Positions 31,813 to 41,282 of a stretch of 64,000 nt of DNA are shown one piece after another. The position numbers and the translations under genes were made by a program. The stretch is from an uncultured Prevotellaceae bacterium (lineage in GTDB: Bacteria > Bacteroidota > Bacteroidia > Bacteroidales > Bacteroidaceae). Every line of letters starts with the position of its first letter. The first letter of the stretch is position 1. The notes beneath the pieces were generated by a model. That model ran no database searches, was not told the origin of the DNA, and was given only the letters and a program-made list of their open reading frames with translations. The stretch is from positions 1 to 64,000 of the forward strand of contig CAMHJQ010000015.1 of NCBI GenBank assembly GCA_946185485.1. Reading direction: 5' to 3'.

Positions 31813-33864
31813 ATGAGCAATCTCAACCTGAAAGAAAACAACATGTTGCGCGACGTCATCATACGCTCGGCACTTATCATCGCAACGGTAGCTATCGTTG
31901 TATGGGCCCTGCCTCACGATAAAAACAACATGTTTCACGTCGAAGAAGGAAAGCCATGGAAGTATGTAGACATCACTGCCCCCTTCGACTTTCCCGTCTA
32001 CAAGTCTGACGAGGTTATCAAGCAGGAGCAGGACAGTGTCATGCGACTATACGAGCCCTATTATAGATATAATGCAGAGAAGGGACCTCAGATGGTCAAG
32101 AAATTTGCCACCGACTATGCCGATGGCATCCCCGATGTTCCGGAATACTTCGTCCCCCTCATCTGCAACAGGCTGCAAGCCATCTATGATAATGGTATCA
32201 TGGAGTCCAAGGAGTATGACGAACTCCAAAGCGACACCTCGGTCATGATACGTGTCGTTAGCAAAAAACAGGCCACCAGCGAGTCTATTATGAACATCTA
32301 CTCCACCAAGAAGGCCTACGAGAAGTTGTTTACCGACCAGCAACTGTCTGCTCTGCGACAACAGCTGCAGAAATGCAACCTCAACAACTACATTGTCCCT
32401 AACCTGACCTACGACCGTGAGCGCAGCGAGACCAGTAAGAACGAACTCATCGCCTCCATCCCCCTGGCCAGCGGACTCGTACAACAGGGCGAGAAGATAG
32501 TCGACCAAGGTGAGATCGTCACTGAGCGCACAAAACGCATCATTGAGTCGTACATGCGCGAGAATGACCGGCGCAGTCAGGACAAGACACGCAACCAAAT
32601 ATCGTTGTTGGGACAGATTCTCTATGTCTCCATTCTCATGATTTGTTTCACCGTCTATCTCTCCCTCTACCGCAAGGACTACTTTGAAAAGCCACGAAGC
32701 ATCACGATGCTATATGCACTCATCATCATCTTCGCCCTGCTGACAGCCCTGCTGATACGTAACACCTTCGTCCACGTCTATATCCTCCCTTATGCCATGG
32801 TGCCCATCTTCATACGCGTCTTCATGGACTCCAGAACGGCATTCATGACACATGTCATCATGATACTCATCTGCGCACTCATGCTACAGCATCCCTTCGA
32901 GTTCATCGTACTCGAGACTGTGGCAGGACTGGTGGCTATCTCGTCGCTGCGCGAGCTGTCACAACGCTCACAGCTCTTCAGGTCAGCCATCGTCATTTCC
33001 CTGGCTGCCATGGCTGTCAACCTGGCCTTTGACTGGAGCCGTGCCACGGCACTCTCTCAAATAGACTACAGCACCTACAACTACCTCGTGGCTAACGGCA
33101 TCGGACTGCTGTTCGCCTATCCCCTGCTCTATCTCATCGAGAAAGCATTCGGATTTACCAGCGACATCACCCTCATCGAGTTGTCCAACACCAACAATCC
33201 CCTGCTGCAACGCATGAGTGAGGTGGCACCAGGCACCTTCAACCACTCCATACAGGTAGCCAACCTGGCGGGTGAGATAGCCAACAAGATTGACGCCAAG
33301 GCACAGCTGGTCCGTACGGGAGCCCTTTACCACGACATCGGCAAACTGGCCAATCCCATCTACTTCACCGAAAACCAGTCAGGTATCGACCCGCATGAGA
33401 TGCTTACTGACATCGAGAGTGCACAAATCATCATCAGCCATGTCACCGAGGGTCTGAAGATGGCCGACAAGTATAACCTCCCCAAGGTCATCCGCAACTT
33501 CATAGCCACTCACCATGGTCAGGGCAAGGCGAAGTTCTTCTATATCCGCTATAAGAACGAGCATCCCGACGAACCCGTCGACGACCTGCTCTTCACCTAT
33601 CCCGGTCCCAACCCCTTCACCCGTGAACATGCCTGCCTGATGATGGCCGACGGCGTCGAGGCAGCCTCGCGCTCACTAACCGACTATACCGAACAGTCCA
33701 TTCGCAACTTGGTAGAGAAAATTGTCGACAGTCAAGTGGCTGAGGGTTATTTCCGCGAGTGTCCTATCACCTTCCGTGACATCCAGTATGCCAAGACCGT
33801 GCTGATTGAAAAACTGAAGACCATCTACCACACTCGCGTCAGCTATCCGGACGAAAAGCAATAG
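31813..33864 (+). CDS. 7TM-HD phosphodiesterase (PgpH-like)
   Basis: An N-terminal membrane helix is followed by an extracytoplasmic 7TMR-HDED-type region (about 40-265), seven membrane helices (about 270-460) and a cytoplasmic HD domain. The HD motif is YHDIGK (H507, D508), preceded by GTFNHSIQVANLAGEIA and followed by ISHVTEG and ATHHGQG metal ligands. PgpH relatives hydrolyse cyclic di-AMP, so control of turgor and potassium is the likely role. The start may also be the later ATG of MLRDVIIRS. The first codons lie next to the repeat array. Confidence 0.9.
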   Translation: MSNLNLKENNMLRDVIIRSALIIATVAIVVWALPHDKNNMFHVEEGKPWKYVDITAPFDFPVYKSDEVIKQEQDSVMRLYEPYYRYNAEKGPQMVKKFATDYADGIPDVPEYFVPLICNRLQAIYDNGIMESKEYDELQSDTSVMIRVVSKKQATSESIMNIYSTKKAYEKLFTDQQLSALRQQLQKCNLNNYIVPNLTYDRERSETSKNELIASIPLASGLVQQGEKIVDQGEIVTERTKRIIESYMRENDRRSQDKTRNQISLLGQILYVSILMICFTVYLSLYRKDYFEKPRSITMLYALIIIFALLTALLIRNTFVHVYILPYAMVPIFIRVFMDSRTAFMTHVIMILICALMLQHPFEFIVLETVAGLVAISSLRELSQRSQLFRSAIVISLAAMAVNLAFDWSRATALSQIDYSTYNYLVANGIGLLFAYPLLYLIEKAFGFTSDITLIELSNTNNPLLQRMSEVAPGTFNHSIQVANLAGEIANKIDAKAQLVRTGALYHDIGKLANPIYFTENQSGIDPHEMLTDIESAQIIISHVTEGLKMADKYNLPKVIRNFIATHHGQGKAKFFYIRYKNEHPDEPVDDLLFTYPGPNPFTREHACLMMADGVEAASRSLTDYTEQSIRNLVEKIVDSQVAEGYFRECPITFRDIQYAKTVLIEKLKTIYHTRVSYPDEKQ

Positions 33865-34016
33865 CTGTCAGACGTCAACAACTACATGCTGGTAAATGCC
33901 CGTGTTCGGACACAATTCACTGCACATTTTGGCACTTTTGTGCAGAAAGTGTGCAGTTTTTGGTTAATGTGTGTTAATTTGCACTGCACTTTTGCCGCTG
34001 TTTTGTGCAATAACGT

Positions 34017-34024
34017 TACCTTTG
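34017..34024 (+). promoter_or_regulatory. -7 element of the FadL-type porin gene
   Basis: TACCTTTG followed by CACCCG lies 32 bp before the ATG. The 150 bp before it are built of TGCAC and TTTTGTGCA words forming small hairpins. Confidence 0.8.
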
Positions 34025-34056
34025 CACCCGTTTTAAGGAAAAATTAATCAATAAAA

Positions 34057-35535
34057 ATGAAAAAAATCGTATTATCGCTGATTGTTTTCACGATGACAGC
34101 AACCTCTACCTTCGCAGGAGGTATCTTAACCAACACCAACCAGAGTGTTTTGTTTTTAAAGAACCCCGCACGTGATGCCGCTATCGGACTTGATGGTGTC
34201 TACAGCAACCCCGCTGGTGTGGCATTTCTTTCCGACGGTTTCCATGTGGCTTTCAACTGGCAGTATGTCCATCAGACACGTACCATCACATCTACCAACC
34301 CTTCTTTTGCCTTGGGCAAGAAGAACAATGGTGAAAGCGTTAAGGAATTCGAGGGCGTTGCTACCGCTCCCATTGTTCCATCTTTACAGGCAGCTTATAA
34401 CATAAATAACTGGAGCATCCAGCTGAATTTGTCAATCCCCAGTGGTGGCGGTGCCTGTGAATTTGCCGATGGCTTGGGCTCATTCGAGAGCGTTGTCGGC
34501 AATATTGGCTACATGTTGCTGCCTCTGGGCGCCCAGGGCTACGACATGGACGGATATATGAAAGGCCGCCAGTACTACTATGGTATCCAGCTCGGTGCCG
34601 CCTACAAGATATACCCCAACCTCTCGGTCTATGGCGGTCTGCGACTGCTGTATGGCGATGCCTCCTACAAGGCCAAAATCAGTAACATACAGGTGAAAAC
34701 CGAAGGAGGTTACGTCGATTTTTCCGATTACCTTCAAGTGACCAACGCCACCATCACCACCAATCTTGAGAAGGTCAATGAAGGTATCGCCCAGTATCAG
34801 GCTGCAGGCATTCCTGTCCCGGAAGATCTGCTCCTCACACAGGCAAAGCTGGAGTCTACCAAGGGAAGCCTGAACCAGTTGCAAAAGTATGCTCAGGGTG
34901 TCAATCTGCTCTGTAATCAGGATGGTGTTGGCATTGCACCCATCATCGGTGTCGACTACAAGTACAAAAACTTCAATTTCGCTGCCAAATACGAGTTCAA
35001 GACACAGATTCGCATGAAAAACGAGTCTACCGTCAACGAGGCCAGCGAGATTGCCGCTGTCAATAAGTTCCGTGACGGTGAAAAGGTCAACGAGGATGTC
35101 CCTGCCCTGCTTACCATAGGAGCTCAGTGGAAGCCCATCGATGTGGTCAGCCTCAACCTGGGCTGGCACCACTTCTTCGACAAGAACGCCAGCTGGTATG
35201 GCAATACTCAGGACTTGCTGAAACACGACTCCAACGAGTTCCTGGCTGGTGTCGAGTGGGATGTCACCGATAAGCTGAACGTATCGTGCGGTGGTCAGCT
35301 GACGCGCTACGGACTCTCCGATGAATACATGAACGACATGTCGTTCGTTGTCAACAGTTATAGCATCGGTCTTGGCTTCAGCTATAAGGTAAAGGACAAT
35401 ATCACCTTGTCTGCTGGCTATTTCCAGACCATGTACGACGACTACGACCGCACCAACTATCCCAGCGAGGGTATCAACGATACCTTCACACGCACCAACT
35501 ATGTGCTTGGCGCCGGCTGTCAGTTCGACTTCTAA
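34057..35535 (+). CDS. OmpP1/FadL-family outer-membrane transporter
   Basis: MKKIVLSLIVFTMTATSTFA is the signal peptide. The mature N-terminus GGILTNTNQSVLFLKNPARDAAIGLDGVYSNPAG fits the FadL hatch region (the NPA motif), followed by a barrel with repeated aromatic girdles and a C-terminal strand YVLGAGCQFDF. This family takes up long-chain fatty acids and other hydrophobic compounds. A helical insertion at about 230-285 (ATITTNLEKVNEGIAQYQAAG...) is unusual for a barrel and probably forms a periplasmic or surface loop. Confidence 0.88.
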   Translation: MKKIVLSLIVFTMTATSTFAGGILTNTNQSVLFLKNPARDAAIGLDGVYSNPAGVAFLSDGFHVAFNWQYVHQTRTITSTNPSFALGKKNNGESVKEFEGVATAPIVPSLQAAYNINNWSIQLNLSIPSGGGACEFADGLGSFESVVGNIGYMLLPLGAQGYDMDGYMKGRQYYYGIQLGAAYKIYPNLSVYGGLRLLYGDASYKAKISNIQVKTEGGYVDFSDYLQVTNATITTNLEKVNEGIAQYQAAGIPVPEDLLLTQAKLESTKGSLNQLQKYAQGVNLLCNQDGVGIAPIIGVDYKYKNFNFAAKYEFKTQIRMKNESTVNEASEIAAVNKFRDGEKVNEDVPALLTIGAQWKPIDVVSLNLGWHHFFDKNASWYGNTQDLLKHDSNEFLAGVEWDVTDKLNVSCGGQLTRYGLSDEYMNDMSFVVNSYSIGLGFSYKVKDNITLSAGYFQTMYDDYDRTNYPSEGINDTFTRTNYVLGAGCQFDF

Positions 35536-35538
35536 AGC

Positions 35539-36972
35539 TTAGTATCGTATCTTTCCGTCGTAGTTGAAGATTGCGTTGTCGGTGGGCACCTCCTCATCGT
35601 AGAACTGAACGGCACTGTCGTTCAGTTTCGGATGCTGCTGGCGGAGCAGGCGGAGGATTTCAGCACCCGCCCAGATGACAGGACCATATCCGTGGGCAGC
35701 CATCACGTGAACAGGCCGGTAAGCATAGAAGGCGGCATCGAAGCCCATGCCCGTGCCCACACAGACATTCTTCACCTGCCCCTTGGCATTGACCTGTGAC
35801 TCTACGGCGTGCCAGCCTAAAAGGGTCACTGGTCCGTATGCCTTGTCGTCAAGCCAGCCTTGGTTGACGCCATGGGCCAGACAATAGACATAGATGGCAG
35901 TAGCTGAGGTCTCGAGATAAGTGTCGCTTCGGTTGAGCAACTGATGCCAGAAGCCGTCATGATGCTGAAGCTTGGCGAGGCCGGACGCGTGTTTGCGGAA
36001 CAGATCGAGGATGGCAGGTCGCTGCGGATGGTCGGCAGGCAGCACGTCGAGCACTTCGCTCATCGTCAGGAGGGCCCAGCCATTGGCTCGTCCCCAGAAG
36101 AAGGCAGGATGGGGGTCCATGGCCTCAACCCAGCCATGACGGAACAGTCCTTGCTCCTCTACCCACATGCGGCTGGCAAACTGTACCACCTGGCGTGCGG
36201 CCTCGTCGTAGTAGCGGCTCTCTCCTGTCAACTTGCCCATATAAGCTACTGCAGGTACACCCATAAACATGTCATCAAGCCACACCGTGTTCTTCTGCGG
36301 ACGCAGACGGGCAAAGGTGCCGTCGACCAGTCGGTACTCCTTGTTGATGATGTAGTCGGCATAGTTGTCGATGAGCGGTCGCAGGGCGTCCTTTGCACTC
36401 ACACCCATTAGCTCAGCCTTGATCATCGAGCAGCAGACGGCCCCGGCATCGTCGAGGGCATGCGGGTCGATGACACGTCGTATGTTAACATCGATAGCCT
36501 TGTTTGTTGCATAAATCTTCTGAAAATAGGGCGCGATATCGGCCAGCAGTTGCTGGCGCTTCACCACATAGTCACGATAGGCTGCGTCGCCCGTGGCCTC
36601 AAAGGCTGCCAGCACGCCAGAATAGGTAACCCCCCATTCATAACTTGTCAGTCGGAAGCCTCCCTGTTTCAACTGTGTGTTGGCTGTCATGTCCTTCAGT
36701 CGGGTCACCTCCTTGCCCGTCTGTTTGTCAACAAGCGCGGCAGGCGTCTCTCCGTCGATATATCGCAGCACGCGGTCCATGGTCTGCTTCACCTGTTCGG
36801 CAGTGGGTATGCCATAGCCCAGTCTGTAGGCCGGCTTCATCAGGTGGAGCGGTGTGTTGTTGTCGTTGGTTTCCCCAACCTCGGTCGTTACTTGCTGGGC
36901 CGATGCTGCCAACAGTCCTGTGACGACGCAAAGCGTCATCGTAAAGATTCGTTTCCTGTTCATTTTCGTCAT
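35539..36972 (-). CDS. GH105 unsaturated rhamnogalacturonyl hydrolase
   Basis: A signal peptide (MNRKRIFTMTLCVVTGLLAASA) is followed by the (alpha/alpha)6 barrel of GH105 (YteR-like). Conserved stretches include WLDDMFMGVPAVAYM with the catalytic-type Asp, HGWVEAMDPHPAFFWGRANGWALLTMSEVLD, and GFWHQLLNRSDTYLETSATAI. It removes the unsaturated uronic acid left by rhamnogalacturonan lyases. It is divergent from a PL26-like lyase gene, with promoters of the two back to back, so they form a functional pair for RG-I breakdown. The start could also be 36963. Confidence 0.9.
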   Translation of the reverse strand: MTKMNRKRIFTMTLCVVTGLLAASAQQVTTEVGETNDNNTPLHLMKPAYRLGYGIPTAEQVKQTMDRVLRYIDGETPAALVDKQTGKEVTRLKDMTANTQLKQGGFRLTSYEWGVTYSGVLAAFEATGDAAYRDYVVKRQQLLADIAPYFQKIYATNKAIDVNIRRVIDPHALDDAGAVCCSMIKAELMGVSAKDALRPLIDNYADYIINKEYRLVDGTFARLRPQKNTVWLDDMFMGVPAVAYMGKLTGESRYYDEAARQVVQFASRMWVEEQGLFRHGWVEAMDPHPAFFWGRANGWALLTMSEVLDVLPADHPQRPAILDLFRKHASGLAKLQHHDGFWHQLLNRSDTYLETSATAIYVYCLAHGVNQGWLDDKAYGPVTLLGWHAVESQVNAKGQVKNVCVGTGMGFDAAFYAYRPVHVMAAHGYGPVIWAGAEILRLLRQQHPKLNDSAVQFYDEEVPTDNAIFNYDGKIRY

Positions 36973-36990
36973 GATTTGTTTTTTCGGTGA

Positions 36991-36998
36991 CAAAGATA
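36991..36998 (-). promoter_or_regulatory. -7 element of the GH105 gene
   Basis: On the minus strand TATCTTTG lies about 19 bp before the ATG at 36972. Confidence 0.75.
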
Positions 36999-37051
36999 CA
37001 CATTATTTATGATATTTCTGCTATCTTGACCTCGAATTGAATATTTTTTAT

Positions 37052-37059
37052 TATATTTG
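37052..37059 (+). promoter_or_regulatory. -7 element of the PL26-like gene
   Basis: TATATTTG followed by CAACC; an in-frame ATG at 37037 lies upstream of it, so translation starts at 37079. Confidence 0.75.
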
Positions 37060-37078
37060 CAACCAAATAACTAGACCA

Positions 37079-40000
37079 ATGAACATGAGAATTATCGTAG
37101 CCTTTCTGTTGGCAGCGGCCTGCCACACCTTACAGGCGCAGTCGGGGTTGGACAAACGTCATTTTGACAAGTACTGGCAAGTGGAGTCGGAATCGCCCAA
37201 GTATCAAGTAACCTTCTCGGGTGATACCTGCGAAATCCTCTCGCCCCAGGGGCTGACACTCTGGCGCAAGCAGAAGATGCAGCAGGGCACAACGGTAGAG
37301 TATGATGCCTGTGTGGTGGATGAAGGGAAACCGGGTGACCGTCTGAGCGACCTGAATGCGTTCTGGTTAGCTTCTGACCCTCATGCCAAGGACCTTTGGG
37401 CCAGGGCCAACTGGCGAAGTGGCATCTTTCTGCGATGCTATACCCTCCAGATGTACTACCTCGGTTTTGGCGGTAACCATAATACCACGACCCGCTTCCG
37501 CCGCTACGACGGTGATGAGGCTGGCGTGGACGATGCCGCCAAGCGGCCTGCCATCCTGAAGGAATATACGGATCAGGACCATCTGCTGAAAGCCAACCAT
37601 TGGTATCATGTCAAGATAGAGAGCACAACAACAGGACGCACTCGTTTTTATATGGATGGTGAATGCCTCGTGGACTATCTGGACCCCCAGCCACTCAAGG
37701 AGGGATGGTTCGGATTCCGCACGACGCTTTCCAGAACCAGAATCACCAACTTCAAGGTCCACCAGACACCCTCCTGTTCCTTAACCACCACAGGAATCCC
37801 CTTGCATTGGGTAGGAGAACGACCGGCGGAACCCGTTCCCATGAGTTTTGGCGTACCATTTGCACAGGGAGAATTGAAGGATGTATCGACGCTGGCATTG
37901 TCGAATCACGAGCCCGTGGATGCATGGGTCAATGCCCGCTGGCCAGACGGCTCGGTGAAATGGGCAGGTATCAGTTCGGTAGTGAACCCGGCAAACGATG
38001 ACATCAAGGTCGTCAGCGAGAAAAGCAAGCAGAAAAGCCGTTCCGACATCATGGCATCAGAGCATCTGGACAAAATCACGGTGCATACGGGACGTTTGAC
38101 GGCATACCTCTCCAAATCAGGCAACAGCCTGCTGGACAGTCTCTGTCTCGACGGGCGGCGGATAGGCGGTTCGGCATCGCTCATTGCCACGACACCGGAT
38201 GCAGCATATCTATCCAGGATTTCTGATGTGGTAGTGGAGAGGTCAGGTCGTGTGTGTACAGTCGTCAAGGTCAGTGGCACCCACGCTTCTGACGATGGAC
38301 GGCAGTGGCTACCCTTCACGGTCAGGATGTATTTCTATGCCGGCAGTGAGCAGGTGCGCATCGTACATACTTTTATATATAATGGTGAGGCCCAACGGGA
38401 CATGATTCGCAGTCTTGGCGTGCGTTTCCATGTCCCGATGCGAGAGGCAGCCTACAATCGTCACATCGCCTTTGCCAACGAGGGAGGCATCTGGACTGAG
38501 CCCGTTCAACCCCTGGACGGTCGCAGGCCTCTGACCCTTCAGGGGGAATGGCGGCGCAATCTTCAGGCTGAACAGATGGCAGGAAAACGGATTCCCGACT
38601 ACACCGCATTTGACGAAAGAAACCGCCAGCTGCTCGACCACTGGGCCCAGTGGGATGGTTACCGGCTCTCACAACTGACCGACAATGCCTGGTCCATCCG
38701 CAAGCGTGCCACCTCGGAGAGTCCATGGATAGGAACCCTCACAGGCACCCGTGCGCCGGGCTATGCCTTTGTGGGCGATGTCAGCGGAGGACTGGGTGTC
38801 TGCATGAAGGACTTCTGGCAGTCATACCCCTCCACCATCGAGGTCAACAAAGCCCGCAGTCAGGAAGCCGAACTGACGATGTGGCTATGGAGTCCTGAGG
38901 CCGAGGCCATGAACCTGTGCCACTATGACACGATAGCCCACAACCTGCTGGCTAGCTACGAGGATGTGCAGGAGGGGATGAGCACGCCATACGGCATTGC
39001 CCGCACCAGCACGCTGACCCTAATGGTTTACGACGGCTATCCGGGAAAGGATGCCATCACACAGTCAGCCCGGGCGCTCGCTGCTGACGCCCGTCTGCTG
39101 CCCACCCCGGTGTACCTTCACGAGAAACAGGCTTTTGGCATCTGGTCGCTGCCCAAGGACCCATCTGACAGGGTAGAGCAAAGGCTGGAGGCCTTCATCA
39201 AGGCATACCAGGGTTATATAGAGAAGCACAAGTGGTATGGTTTCTGGAATTATGGCGACGTGATGCACACCTACGATGACGAACGGCAGGAATGGCGCTA
39301 CGACGTGGGGGGCTTTGCCTGGGACAATACCGAACTGGCCACCCCCATGTGGCTTTGGTACAACTTCCTCAGAACGGGCCGAAGCGACATCTGGCGCATG
39401 GCTGAGGCCATGACCCGTCATTGCAGCGAGGTGGACACCTACCACATCGGACCGTTTGCTCCGCTAGGCAGTCGTCATAATGTCACCCACTGGGGCTGTG
39501 GTGCCAAGGAGGCCCGTATCAGTCAGGCCGCCTTCGACCGTTTCTACTATTACCTGACGACGGACGAACGGACGGGCGACCTGATGCGGGAGCAGACCGA
39601 TGCCGACACCTTGCTCTACCACCTCGACCCCATGCGACTGGCCGAGCCTCGCAGCCAGTATCCCTGCCAGGCACCGGCGCGACTGCGCATTGGTCCCGAC
39701 TGGCTGGCATACGCTGGCAACTGGATGACGGAGTGGGAGCGTTTCGGCACGACAAAGTATCGCGACAAGATACGGACAGGACTTCAGAGCATCGCGGCAC
39801 TGCCCGACGGCATCTTCACCGGCAATCTCGCCAAGGGCTACGACCCCGCTACAGGAAAGATTACCTACGATGGCGACCCGTCGGTACGCAGCACCAATCA
39901 CCTGATGACCATCATGGGAGGATTCGAGCTGATGAACGAGCTGATGCCCATGGTGCGCGATGACAAGTTTGCAGCCACCTGGCTGGACTTCGCCCGCCGA

Positions 40001-40204
40001 TACAAGCAGATGGCACTCGACATCCGGAAGAGCAGCTTCCCCGTCAGGCGACTGGAGGCATACGCCGCCTGGATGGACCGTGACCCCCAGCGCACAGCAT
40101 CCGTCTGGGATGCCCTCTGGCTACATGGCGATAGCACCTCGAACACCAACGATGCTGCCCTTTGGAGTCTAGATGCTATCTACATGCTGGAAGTACTGAA
40201 GTAG
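37079..40204 (+). CDS. DUF6250 + PcRGLX/YetA-like (PL26-type) rhamnogalacturonan exolyase
   Basis: Secreted protein (signal peptide ending TLQAQ) of 1041 aa. Residues about 20-235 form a jelly-roll resembling DUF6250 (HWYHVKIESTTTGRTRFYMDG, WFGFRTTLSRTRITNFKV). Then comes the RIFT-barrel domain of the PcRGLX/YetA family (PVPMSFGVPFAQGELKD, WPDGSVKWAGISSVV), a beta-sandwich, and a C-terminal alpha-barrel (WYGFWNYGDVMHTYDD, GFAWDNTELATPMWLWYNFLRTGRSDIW). Fungal PcRGLX is an exo-acting rhamnogalacturonan lyase (PL26), so attack on RG-I chain ends is likely. The divergent GH105 would process its unsaturated product. Substrate is inferred from family. Confidence 0.8.
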   Translation: MNMRIIVAFLLAAACHTLQAQSGLDKRHFDKYWQVESESPKYQVTFSGDTCEILSPQGLTLWRKQKMQQGTTVEYDACVVDEGKPGDRLSDLNAFWLASDPHAKDLWARANWRSGIFLRCYTLQMYYLGFGGNHNTTTRFRRYDGDEAGVDDAAKRPAILKEYTDQDHLLKANHWYHVKIESTTTGRTRFYMDGECLVDYLDPQPLKEGWFGFRTTLSRTRITNFKVHQTPSCSLTTTGIPLHWVGERPAEPVPMSFGVPFAQGELKDVSTLALSNHEPVDAWVNARWPDGSVKWAGISSVVNPANDDIKVVSEKSKQKSRSDIMASEHLDKITVHTGRLTAYLSKSGNSLLDSLCLDGRRIGGSASLIATTPDAAYLSRISDVVVERSGRVCTVVKVSGTHASDDGRQWLPFTVRMYFYAGSEQVRIVHTFIYNGEAQRDMIRSLGVRFHVPMREAAYNRHIAFANEGGIWTEPVQPLDGRRPLTLQGEWRRNLQAEQMAGKRIPDYTAFDERNRQLLDHWAQWDGYRLSQLTDNAWSIRKRATSESPWIGTLTGTRAPGYAFVGDVSGGLGVCMKDFWQSYPSTIEVNKARSQEAELTMWLWSPEAEAMNLCHYDTIAHNLLASYEDVQEGMSTPYGIARTSTLTLMVYDGYPGKDAITQSARALAADARLLPTPVYLHEKQAFGIWSLPKDPSDRVEQRLEAFIKAYQGYIEKHKWYGFWNYGDVMHTYDDERQEWRYDVGGFAWDNTELATPMWLWYNFLRTGRSDIWRMAEAMTRHCSEVDTYHIGPFAPLGSRHNVTHWGCGAKEARISQAAFDRFYYYLTTDERTGDLMREQTDADTLLYHLDPMRLAEPRSQYPCQAPARLRIGPDWLAYAGNWMTEWERFGTTKYRDKIRTGLQSIAALPDGIFTGNLAKGYDPATGKITYDGDPSVRSTNHLMTIMGGFELMNELMPMVRDDKFAATWLDFARRYKQMALDIRKSSFPVRRLEAYAAWMDRDPQRTASVWDALWLHGDSTSNTNDAALWSLDAIYMLEVLK

Positions 40205-40241
40205 CTACACCCTCCGAGTGAAAGACCTCCTGTAGGAGGTG

Positions 40242-41246
40242 CTATTTCACCTCCCAAGTGTCGTTAGTCTCCAGAAGCTCGGTGAAGTTGTGGTACTTCT
40301 TCTGGCCAGAGACCTCGGCGAGTTGTGCATGGACGGCCTCGTCGTAGGTGGGAGCATCCACATCGCGAATCACTCCTAATGCTACGGGGAATCCGTCGCC
40401 ATTGCCCATCAGGGCGAGCTTCAGCTGCAGAGTGTTGTCCTCGCAGTGGGCATCGTGCACCAGCACGTCGTCCAGCGTATAGCCGTCCTTGCCTATCTCC
40501 ACCACCTTCAGGCCAAAGCCCTGCTGCACCAGTCCGTACTCCGAGTTCTCGCCGAACACGAGCTTCTCGCCGTGACGCACGTAGATGGCATTCTTCTTGC
40601 GGCCCTCCTTATTATATACGGCCTCGTGGGTGCCGTCGTTGAAGATGACGCAGTTCTGCAGAATCTCGCAGACAGCAGCACCCTTGTGAGCATAGGCAGC
40701 CTTCAGAATCTCGATGGTTCCAGGAGCATCGGTGGCAACGGCACGGGCGAAGAAATGGCCACGGGCGCCGAAGCACAGTTCAGCAGGACGGAAGGGATCC
40801 TCGACGGTGCCATAGGGGCTCGACTTGCTGACGAAGCCACGGGGGCTGGTAGGCGAGTACTGGCCCTTGGTCAGACCGTAGATACGGTTGTTGAGCAGAA
40901 TCATGTTCAGGTTGATGTTACGACGGTTGGCATGGATGAAGTGGTTACCACCGATGGCCAGTCCGTCACCGTCGCCCGACACCTGCCATACGGTGAGGTT
41001 GGGGTTGGCAACCTTGGCACCTGTGGCTATGGCGGCAGCACGGCCGTGGATGGTGTTCATGCCGTAGGTGGCCATATAGTGAGGCAGACGGCTGGAGCAG
41101 CCGATACCTGAGATGACGGCAGTATCCTGTGGAGCTACGCCGATTTCCGCCAATGCTTTGTGAAACGATGCCAGGAAGAAGTGGTCACCGCATCCAGGAC
41201 ACCAACGTGGCTGTCCTTTCTTAAAATCGTTTGCAGTATAACTCAT
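40242..41246 (-). CDS. 2-oxoacid:ferredoxin oxidoreductase, beta subunit
   Basis: Thiamine-diphosphate and 4Fe-4S subunit, 334 aa. WCPGCGDHF holds cluster cysteines, IGCSSRLPHY and the ThDP motif GDGDGLAIGGNHFIHANRRNINLNMILLNN are present. With the alpha/gamma partner upstream it should decarboxylate 2-oxoglutarate (or another 2-oxoacid) and reduce ferredoxin, typical of anaerobic Bacteroidetes running a reductive partial TCA cycle. The choice of 2-oxoglutarate is by family resemblance (KorB type). Confidence 0.9.
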   Translation of the reverse strand: MSYTANDFKKGQPRWCPGCGDHFFLASFHKALAEIGVAPQDTAVISGIGCSSRLPHYMATYGMNTIHGRAAAIATGAKVANPNLTVWQVSGDGDGLAIGGNHFIHANRRNINLNMILLNNRIYGLTKGQYSPTSPRGFVSKSSPYGTVEDPFRPAELCFGARGHFFARAVATDAPGTIEILKAAYAHKGAAVCEILQNCVIFNDGTHEAVYNKEGRKKNAIYVRHGEKLVFGENSEYGLVQQGFGLKVVEIGKDGYTLDDVLVHDAHCEDNTLQLKLALMGNGDGFPVALGVIRDVDAPTYDEAVHAQLAEVSGQKKYHNFTELLETNDTWEVK

Positions 41247-41282
41247 TGTTTTACCTTTTTACTTATTTACCTTTTTACTTCT
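41245..41282. repeat. TTTTTAC word spacer in the kor operon
   Basis: The 28-bp gap between the two oxidoreductase genes consists of TTTTACC, TTTTTACTTATTTACC and TTTTTACTTC words. The same word fills 11812-11842 beside the LruC genes. Confidence 0.6.
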